From positions 8,511 to 27,759 of the forward strand of contig DCTX01000017.1 in NCBI GenBank assembly GCA_002329325.1: a DNA stretch of 19,249 nt, read 5' to 3'. Shown here in pieces: positions 1 to 5,507 of this stretch (position 1 is its first letter; each line of letters begins with the position of its first letter). A program made the translations under genes and the position numbers. This stretch comes from Anaerolineales bacterium UBA1429. GTDB taxonomy: Bacteria; Chloroflexota; Anaerolineae; UBA1429. The notes under the pieces were generated by a model that saw nothing but the letters and a program-made list of their open reading frames with translations, did not search any database and was not told where the DNA came from.

Positions 1-120
1 GCCAAGATGATCATCAACGCGGGCCTGCTGCGGGTGGTGTGGCTGAACGGGTATCCGGACGCATTGGCGCGTGAGATTCTCGAGGAAGCAAACGTTGCCC
101 TCGAGGTTTGGCATTCATAG
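1..120 (+). CDS. Deoxycytidylate/cytidine deaminase family protein, C-terminal fragment
   Basis: The reading frame is open from base 1 and stops at TAG 118-120, giving the last 39 residues of a protein whose start lies outside the window. The segment AKMIINAGLLRVVWLNGYPD followed by an A-x-E-I-L-E-E-A stretch matches the C-terminal end of ComEB-type dCMP deaminases, where the lysine-isoleucine helix follows the second zinc-binding cysteine pair and a GYPD turn leads into the last helix. The zinc ligands (HAE and PCxxC) are upstream and cannot be checked. The enzyme would convert dCMP to dUMP for thymidylate synthesis. The next gene starts 20 bases downstream with a good ribosome binding site, so co-transcription is plausible although the functions are unrelated. 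The family call rests on a short piece only. Confidence 0.7.
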   Translation, partial: AKMIINAGLLRVVWLNGYPDALAREILEEANVALEVWHS

Positions 121-139
121 TGTGTCAAAGGGAGGAAAC

Positions 140-1690
140 ATGACTTCCACCGGCAAGATTGGGCAGCTACGCCAGCTTCAGGCGGAGGCCAAGTTGGGGG
201 GTGGGGAGGCAGCGATTGCACGCCAGCATGAGAAGGGCAAGCAGACCGCTCGCGAGCGACTGGCCAAGTTGCTCGACGAGGGCACCTTCCAAGAGCTGGA
301 TGCATTCGTGACTCACCGCAGCCACGAATTTGGCCTGGAGGAGCGTATCACCCTGGGCGATGGCGTGGTGACCGGCTATGGCACCATCAACGGCCGCCTG
401 GTGTATGTCTACGCACAGGACGCGACGGTGCTGGGTGGCTCCCTGGGCGAGGCCCATGCTGCCAAGATCGTCAAGGTGCTGGACATGGCCCTCAAGAACG
501 GCGCCCCCGTGGTCGGGCTGAACGATTCGGGCGGCGCGCGCATCCAGGAGGGCATCCTTTCGCTGGGCGGCTATGGCGACATCTTCTTGAGGAACTCGTT
601 GGCTTCCGGCGTGGTGCCCCAGATCTCGGTCATCATGGGCCCCTGCGCCGGCGGCGCCGTCTACTCGCCCGCCCTGACCGACTTTGTGATCATGGTCGAT
701 GAGACCAGCCACATGTTCATCACCGGGCCTGAGGTGGTCAAGTCGGTGACCCATGAAGACGTCACTTTTGACCAGTTGGGCGGCTCCAAGGTGCACGCCA
801 GCGAGAGCGGCGTGGCTCACTTTACCGCCGAGAGCGAGGACCAGGCGCTGGACATGGTGCGCATCCTGCTCAGCTACCTGCCCCAGAACAACCTGGAGGA
901 TCCCCCGACCGTTTCCTCTCAGGACGATCCCACCCGGGCCGAGGACGCGCTGGACACCATGGTGCCCGCAGAGCCCAATGCCCCCTATGACGTCACCAAG
1001 GTGATCCGCTCGGTGATGGACATGGGCAGCTTCTTTGAGGTGCACGCCGCGTTCGCGCCTAACATCGTCGTCGGGTTTGCGCGGCTGGATGGCCGTGTGG
1101 TGGGCGTGGTGGCGAACCAGCCCAACGTCATGGCCGGCGCGCTGGATATCGACGCCTCTGCCAAGGCCGCGCGCTTTGTGCGTTTTTGCGATTCCTTCAA
1201 CGTCCCCTTGGTGACCTTTGTGGACGTGCCCGGCTTTATGCCCGGCTTGGCCCAGGAGCACGGCGGCATCATCAAGGAGGGCGCCAAGCTCATCTATGCC
1301 TATTGCGAGGCGACGGTGCCCAAGCTGACGGTGGTGCTGCGCAAGGCCTATGGCGGCGCCTATATCGTCATGAGCTCCAAGCACGTGCGCAGCGATTATA
1401 ACGTCGCCTGGCCGTCGGCCGAGTTCGCCGTCATGGGGCCCGAGGGCGCCGTGAGTGTCATCCATCGGCGCGCTCTGGCCGAGGCCGCGGACCCCGAGGC
1501 GATGCGCGCGCGGATGCTGGCCGAGTATCGCGAGAGGTTTGCCAACCCCTATCAGGCCGCTTCGCGCGGCTATGTGGACGCCGTGGTCGAGCCCAGCCGG
1601 ACGCGCGCTGTGCTGATCAACGCGCTCCAGATGCTGCAGAACAAGAGAGATAGTGTCCCGCCGAAAAAGCATGCCAACATGCCCCTGTAA
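140..1690 (+). CDS. mmdA: Acyl-CoA carboxyltransferase (methylmalonyl-CoA decarboxylase alpha / propionyl-CoA carboxylase beta / transcarboxylase 12S type)
   Basis: This 516-residue protein is the expected length for the family. It would move a carboxyl group between biotin and an acyl-CoA, most likely methylmalonyl-CoA/propionyl-CoA. Both crotonase-like halves are intact. The N-half oxyanion region contains SGGARIQEG (130-138) and GPCAGGAVYSPALTDF (167-182). The C-half contains VDVPGFMPG (361-369), followed by a GGIIKEGAKLIYAY stretch (375-388), and KAYGGAYIVMSSKH (402-415). The ATG at 140 is chosen because GGGAGG sits 4 bases upstream (130-135); an in-frame GTG at 71 lies inside the previous gene. 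Residue 408 is Ile where propionyl-CoA carboxylases usually have Asp. The downstream genes are those of an mmdADCB-like operon, which favours methylmalonyl-CoA decarboxylase or transcarboxylase over a biosynthetic carboxylase; no biotin carboxylase gene is in the window. Confidence 0.93.
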   Translation: MTSTGKIGQLRQLQAEAKLGGGEAAIARQHEKGKQTARERLAKLLDEGTFQELDAFVTHRSHEFGLEERITLGDGVVTGYGTINGRLVYVYAQDATVLGGSLGEAHAAKIVKVLDMALKNGAPVVGLNDSGGARIQEGILSLGGYGDIFLRNSLASGVVPQISVIMGPCAGGAVYSPALTDFVIMVDETSHMFITGPEVVKSVTHEDVTFDQLGGSKVHASESGVAHFTAESEDQALDMVRILLSYLPQNNLEDPPTVSSQDDPTRAEDALDTMVPAEPNAPYDVTKVIRSVMDMGSFFEVHAAFAPNIVVGFARLDGRVVGVVANQPNVMAGALDIDASAKAARFVRFCDSFNVPLVTFVDVPGFMPGLAQEHGGIIKEGAKLIYAYCEATVPKLTVVLRKAYGGAYIVMSSKHVRSDYNVAWPSAEFAVMGPEGAVSVIHRRALAEAADPEAMRARMLAEYRERFANPYQAASRGYVDAVVEPSRTRAVLINALQMLQNKRDSVPPKKHANMPL

Positions 1691-1705
1691 ACTGGAGTTA
1701 TCAAA

Positions 1706-3202
1706 ATGGCAAGCAATCCTGTCAAAATAACAGATACGATCCTAAGGGATGCGCACCAGAGTCTCTTGGCCACGCGCATGTCCACAGGAGATATGTTGCC
1801 CATCGCCGAGCGGCTCGACCAGGTGGGCTACTACTCCCTGGAGATGTGGGGAGGCGCCACCTTTGACTCGGCCATGCGCTTCCTCAAGGAAGACCCCTGG
1901 GAGCGGCTGCGCCTCTTGCGCGAGCGCATCCCCAACACCAAGCTGCAGATGCTGCTCCGTAGCCAGAACATCCTGGGCTACCGGCACTATCCCGATGACA
2001 TCGTGGACCGCTTTGTGCGGCTCTCCATCAAGAACGGGATGAACGTCTTTCGCATCTTTGACGCGCTGAACGACCTGCGCAACATGGAGTATGCCATTCG
2101 CACAGTCAAGCGCTACGGCGGCGAGGTGCAGGGCTCCATCTGCTATACGCTGAGCCCTGTGCACAACGACGATGTCTTTGTCGAGATGGCCAAGGCGCTC
2201 AAAGACCTGGGCTCGGACACCATCTGCATCAAGGACATGGCGGCCCTGTGCGCCCCGTACGATGCCTACTCCCTGGTCAAGCGACTCAAGGAGGAGGTTG
2301 GGCTGCCGGTGCAGTTCCACACCCACGAGACCGCCGGCTTTGGCATGGCGGCCCTGTGCAAGGCCGCCGAGGCCGGCGTGGATATCGTGGATACGGCCAT
2401 CTCGTCCATCGGCGGCGGGACGGCCCAGCCGCCCACCGAGCCTTTCGTGGCCATGATGCGCGGCACCGATCGCGATACCGGCCTGGATCTGACGCTCCTC
2501 TCCGAGATCGCCTCCTACTTTGCCAAGGTGCGCTCGGACCATCTCTCGCGCTTCGAGTCTGGCCTGACCACGGCGGACATCCGCGTGCTGCTCTACCAGG
2601 TGCCGGGCGGTATGCTCTCCAACCTGGTGAACCAGTTGCGCGAGCAGAACGCCTTGAACCGCTACGAAGAGGTGCTGCGCGAGCTGCCGCGGGTGCGCGA
2701 GGACCTGGGCTTCCCGCCCCTGGTCACGCCGACGAGCCAGTTGGTCGGCACCCAGGCGGTGATGAACGTCCTGACGGGCGAGCGCTACAAGATCATCCTG
2801 CAAGAAGTGCGCGACTACTGCATCGGCATGTACGGGCGTCCCCCGGCCGAGATCAACCCGGACGTGTTCAGGCTGGCCGTGGGCGATCGCGAGCCCATCG
2901 GCGTGCGTCCGGCGGATCTGCTGGAGCCCGGGTACGACAAGGCCAAAGAAGAGATCGGCGACCTGGCCCAGAGCGAAGAGGACGTCATCTCCTATGCCCT
3001 GTTCCCCCACGAGGCTCGCGAGTTCTTTGAGTTGCGCCGGGCGGGCAAGCTCGTGCCCATCGAGGAGCCGCGCATCTTTGTGAAGGAAGGGCAGGCTCCG
3101 CCGGCGGCGGCGCGGCCCAAGGTTGTGATGGCGACGCCGCAATCGGCCCAGCCTTCGCCTTCGTATTCGCTGTGGAAGGTCTCCTCGCGAGTGCAGGGCT
3201 AG
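1706..3202 (+). CDS. Pyruvate/oxaloacetate carboxyltransferase (transcarboxylase 5S / OadA / PycB type) without biotin domain
   Basis: This 498-residue protein has a TIM-barrel carboxyltransferase domain plus the conserved PYC/OADA domain. It would transfer carboxyl between carboxybiotin and pyruvate to make, or break down, oxaloacetate. Metal-site residues are visible: Asp15 in TLRDAHQS-like TILRDAHQS, Lys176 in IKDMAAL (the lysine normally carbamylated), and His205/His207 in HTHETAG. The C-domain includes PGGMLSNLVNQL and TPTSQLVGTQAV. The chain ends after about residue 460 in a Pro/Ala-rich tail with no AMKM biotin motif, so it must use the separate carrier encoded at 3719-4174. KDMAAL rather than KDMAGL resembles, from memory, the Propionibacterium transcarboxylase 5S subunit. 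The gene starts 15 bases after mmdA, with GGAG 8 bases before the ATG. It could function as a transcarboxylase 5S, an oxaloacetate decarboxylase alpha or a pyruvate carboxylase B subunit; sequence alone does not decide. Confidence 0.9.
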   Translation: MASNPVKITDTILRDAHQSLLATRMSTGDMLPIAERLDQVGYYSLEMWGGATFDSAMRFLKEDPWERLRLLRERIPNTKLQMLLRSQNILGYRHYPDDIVDRFVRLSIKNGMNVFRIFDALNDLRNMEYAIRTVKRYGGEVQGSICYTLSPVHNDDVFVEMAKALKDLGSDTICIKDMAALCAPYDAYSLVKRLKEEVGLPVQFHTHETAGFGMAALCKAAEAGVDIVDTAISSIGGGTAQPPTEPFVAMMRGTDRDTGLDLTLLSEIASYFAKVRSDHLSRFESGLTTADIRVLLYQVPGGMLSNLVNQLREQNALNRYEEVLRELPRVREDLGFPPLVTPTSQLVGTQAVMNVLTGERYKIILQEVRDYCIGMYGRPPAEINPDVFRLAVGDREPIGVRPADLLEPGYDKAKEEIGDLAQSEEDVISYALFPHEAREFFELRRAGKLVPIEEPRIFVKEGQAPPAAARPKVVMATPQSAQPSPSYSLWKVSSRVQG

Positions 3203-3214
3203 CGGATCATCCAT

Positions 3215-3243
3215 CTGGGCCGACGGCCCGTGAGTCGGCCCAG
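3215..3243 (+). repeat. Intergenic hairpin between the 5S-type gene and the OadG-like gene
   Basis: CTGGGCCGAC (3215-3224) and GTCGGCCCAG (3234-3243) form a perfect 10-bp inverted repeat with a 9-base loop. No T-run follows, so it does not look like an intrinsic terminator. It may protect or process the mRNA, or set different expression levels for the catalytic and membrane subunits; that is inference. Confidence 0.65.
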
Positions 3244-3272
3244 CCTCATGCTGGAGGGGAAGACAAGAGAGC

Positions 3273-3707
3273 ATGAACACGTTCACACAGGGACTGCAGG
3301 TAACCGCCGTCGGCATGGTGCTGGTGTTTTTCTCGCTGGTGATCGTCGCAGGGCTGATCTGGGCTCTGGACAAGATCTTTCGCCCTCGGCCTGCTGCGGA
3401 GGACGAGGCGCCCAGCGCCAAGCCCGCGCCCGTGAGCGCAGCGCCGACGACGCCCGCCCCCCAGGCCGCGCCGGGCCTGGCCGACCAGGCCGCTGCCCTG
3501 GCGGTAGCCCTCATGCTGGGGCGCCAACAGGGGCTTGTTAGGGCCACGACCGGGCCGGTGCCCTCGTATGGTCGTGTGCCCATGCCGTGGGAGCGGCCCG
3601 TCATCGACGATGATGTGCCGTCTCAGGGCGAGATCGTCACCTTGATTACCGTTGATCCCGGCCCAGGAAACTGGAAGAGCCAGGGCCGACTCGAGGCTAT
3701 GGACTAG
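3273..3707 (+). CDS. oadG: OadG/MmdD-like small membrane subunit of Na+-translocating decarboxylase
   Basis: This 144-residue protein has one N-terminal membrane helix (about residues 10-32) preceded by a short polar start. An Ala/Pro-rich linker follows (about 40-70), then a short helical segment rich in Ala and Leu, and a C-terminal stretch containing GNWKSQGRLEAM. The layout of a single helix, a proline-rich linker and a W-x-x-x-G-R ending is that of OadG and MmdD subunits. Those subunits assemble the soluble carboxyltransferase with the OadB/MmdB pump. Sequence conservation in this family is low, so the call leans on architecture and on its place just before the biotin carrier and pump genes, as in mmdADCB operons. 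A purine-rich GGAGGGGA (3253-3260) precedes the ATG at a rather long distance. The residues that bind zinc in some OadG proteins are not recognisable here. Confidence 0.8.
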   Translation: MNTFTQGLQVTAVGMVLVFFSLVIVAGLIWALDKIFRPRPAAEDEAPSAKPAPVSAAPTTPAPQAAPGLADQAAALAVALMLGRQQGLVRATTGPVPSYGRVPMPWERPVIDDDVPSQGEIVTLITVDPGPGNWKSQGRLEAMD

Positions 3708-3718
3708 AGGAGGACACT

Positions 3719-4174
3719 GTGGCAACAATTGAACTGGTCATTGATGGGCAGACCTTTGTGGTCGAAGTGGGCGATGTCTCTCGCTCGCCGGTAGCGGTGA
3801 CGGTCAATGGTGTGGCCAAGAGCGTCGCGTTCCGCGACGTGGCCGCTGCGGCGCCCGCAGCCGCGCCTGCCGCACAGGCCGCGCCGGTCGCTCAGGCTGC
3901 CCCTGCTGCCCAGCCCGCGGCCGCTCCGGAGCCCGCGCCGGCGCCGGCAGGCTCGGTGGCCGGTGAGGTCATCGCCGCGCCTATGCCGGGCAAGATCCTC
4001 TCCGTGGTCGTGGCAGTGGGCGATGTCATCAGCGACGGCGACACGGTCTGCACGCTAGAGGCCATGAAGATGGAGATGCCCATCAGCGCTACGGCCTCGG
4101 GCACCGTCAAGGCGGTCCATGTGCGCGTTGGCCAGAATGTGGCGTTTGACGATCCCCTGGTCACGGTAGGCTAA
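3719..4174 (+). CDS. mmdC: Biotin carboxyl carrier protein (MmdC / transcarboxylase 1.3S type)
   Basis: This 151-residue carrier has three parts: a short beta-rich N-terminal region (1-41), a flexible Ala/Pro/Gln linker (about 42-78), and a biotinyl domain (about 80-151). The biotin attachment motif EAMKMEMPI is complete, with Lys117 as the modified residue, and the API-like turn AAPMPGKI sits at 86-93. Biotin on Lys117 would carry the carboxyl group between the acyl-CoA carboxyltransferase, the pyruvate/oxaloacetate carboxyltransferase and the membrane pump encoded around it. Translation starts at GTG 3719; AGAGGAGG overlaps the stop codon of the previous gene, so the two are probably translationally coupled. 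It is the only biotinyl domain in the window and must serve both carboxyltransferases unless another exists elsewhere. Confidence 0.93.
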   Translation: MATIELVIDGQTFVVEVGDVSRSPVAVTVNGVAKSVAFRDVAAAAPAAAPAAQAAPVAQAAPAAQPAAAPEPAPAPAGSVAGEVIAAPMPGKILSVVVAVGDVISDGDTVCTLEAMKMEMPISATASGTVKAVHVRVGQNVAFDDPLVTVG

Positions 4175-4191
4175 GGGGAGGGCAACCCAGC

Positions 4192-5310
4192 ATGGATCTA
4201 CTTGCACTGGAAAACCTGCTCAAGGGAATCATGGGGCTGGACATCCTCAGCGTGGTGATGATGGTGGTGGGCGGCGTGCTCATCTGGCTGGCCATTCGCT
4301 ACGAGTACGAGCCCCTGCTGCTGCTCCCCATTGGCCTGGGCTGCATCCTGGCCAATATCCCCAACACCGGCATGGTGGAGGAGGGGGGGCTTCTCAAGCT
4401 GCTCTACGATGTGGGCATCGAGAGCGAGCTGTTCCCCAGCCTCGTGTTCATCGGCATCGGCGCCATGACCGACTTTGGCCCGCTGCTGGAGAACCCGCGC
4501 TACGCCCTGTTTGGCGCAGCGGCCCAGTTCGGCATCTTTGGCACGCTATTGCTGGCCACGCTGTTCGGCTTTAGCATCAACGAAGCGGCTTCCATCGGCA
4601 TCATCGGCGCCGCCGACGGCCCCACCTCTATCTTTGTGGCGGCCAAGCTGGCCCCGACCCTGGTGGCGCCCATCACCGTGGCGGCCTACTCGTACATGTC
4701 GCTGGTGCCCATCATCCAGCCGCCCGTGATGAAGCTTCTGACCTCGCGCCAGGAGCGGCTGATCCGCATGCCCTACACCTCGCGCCCGGTCTCCAAGACG
4801 ACCCGCATCGTCTTTCCCATCGCGGTGACGCTGGTGGCGGGCCTGATCGCCCCCGAGGCGACGCCCTTGATCGGCATGCTCATGTTCGGCAACCTGGCCC
4901 GCGAGGCGGGCGTCGTCGAGCGCATCAGCGGCGCGGCCCAGAATGAGCTGGCCAACATCGTCACCACCTTCCTGGGCATCACCATCGGCTCCACGATGGT
5001 GGCCAAGGACTTTTTGCGCGGCGATACGCTCCTGATTCTGGCCATGGGCCTGGTGGCCTTTATCCTGGACACGGCGGCGGGCATCCTGTTCGGCAAGCTG
5101 ATGTCGCTGCTCTCGGGCGGCAAGATCAACCCGCTGCTGGGCGGCTGCGGCATCTCGGCCTTTCCCATGTCGGCCCGTCTGGTGCAAAAGATCGGCCAAG
5201 AAGAGGACCGCGGCAACTTTTTGCTGATGCACGCCATGGCCTCCAACACGGCGGGGCAGATCGCCTCCGTGATGGCGGGCGGCGTCATCCTGGCGCTGCT
5301 GGCGGGCTGA
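4192..5310 (+). CDS. oadB: Na+-translocating decarboxylase beta subunit (OadB/MmdB)
   Basis: This 372-residue polytopic membrane protein matches the usual length of the carboxybiotin decarboxylase pump. It decarboxylates carboxybiotin on the carrier and couples this to Na+ export across the cytoplasmic membrane. Family signatures are clear: GIGAMTDFGPLLENPR, GAADGPTSIF with Asp142, AAYSYMSLVPIIQPP with Tyr168, NIVTTFLGITIGSTM, and GGCGISAFPMSARL near the C-terminus. Asp142 and Tyr168 have the same 26-residue spacing as the Na+-site Asp203 and Tyr229 described for Klebsiella OadB. The ATG at 4192 is preceded by GGGGAGGG at 4175-4182. It is the last gene of the carboxylase unit and is followed at once by an intrinsic terminator. 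OadB, MmdB and GcdB cannot be told apart by sequence reading alone. Confidence 0.95.
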   Translation: MDLLALENLLKGIMGLDILSVVMMVVGGVLIWLAIRYEYEPLLLLPIGLGCILANIPNTGMVEEGGLLKLLYDVGIESELFPSLVFIGIGAMTDFGPLLENPRYALFGAAAQFGIFGTLLLATLFGFSINEAASIGIIGAADGPTSIFVAAKLAPTLVAPITVAAYSYMSLVPIIQPPVMKLLTSRQERLIRMPYTSRPVSKTTRIVFPIAVTLVAGLIAPEATPLIGMLMFGNLAREAGVVERISGAAQNELANIVTTFLGITIGSTMVAKDFLRGDTLLILAMGLVAFILDTAAGILFGKLMSLLSGGKINPLLGGCGISAFPMSARLVQKIGQEEDRGNFLLMHAMASNTAGQIASVMAGGVILALLAG

Positions 5311-5338
5311 TCGTCCGCAGCATCGTTCCGCTAGAGAT

Positions 5339-5368
5339 GGGCCGGGCGCCTGCGCGCTCGGCCCTTTT
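5339..5368 (+). terminator. Intrinsic terminator after oadB
   Basis: An 11-bp stem, GGGCCGGGCGC (5339-5349) with GCGCTCGGCCC (5354-5364), closes a CTGC tetraloop, has one G-U pair, and is followed by TTTT (5365-5368). It ends the carboxylase operon and separates it from secA. Confidence 0.85.
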
Positions 5369-5404
5369 GCGTTCCGGGCCCGGGTGACGGCGGCCCGTCC
5401 CCCT

Positions 5405-5434
5405 TTCATGGCGCCGGCGGTTCCGTGGTATAAT
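5405..5434 (+). promoter_or_regulatory. secA promoter with extended -10
   Basis: TATAAT at 5429-5434 is preceded by TGG, giving an extended -10 (TGGTATAAT). The -35 is weak: TTCATG at 5405-5410 with an 18-base spacer. The expected start of transcription near 5441 gives a leader of about 65 bases before the secA ATG. It follows directly on the oadB terminator. Confidence 0.75.
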
Positions 5435-5507
5435 CAGTGAGGTAAGCCCGCGCGCCGGGCCTGCATTCCCCTAGAAGACAAACAACAGGTGAGGAGCAGC
5501 CGATACG

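Noticed and set aside
71..139. N-terminal extension of the 12S-type protein from GTG 71
   Set aside because: It would overlap the deaminase gene, lacks family similarity, and the ATG at 140 has an excellent ribosome binding site.
167..1672. Long open frame on the minus strand opposite mmdA (and similar ones at 1742-3604 and 5406-8009)
   Set aside because: Each lies opposite a certain gene of known family. The products are rich in His, Gly, Gln and Ala with no domain, which is what strong GC-rich codon bias produces on the opposite strand.
3842..3952. GC-rich Ala/Pro/Gln-coding repeat in the carrier gene as a DNA repeat element
   Set aside because: It encodes the flexible linker that is normal between the N-terminal part and the biotinyl domain of such carriers.
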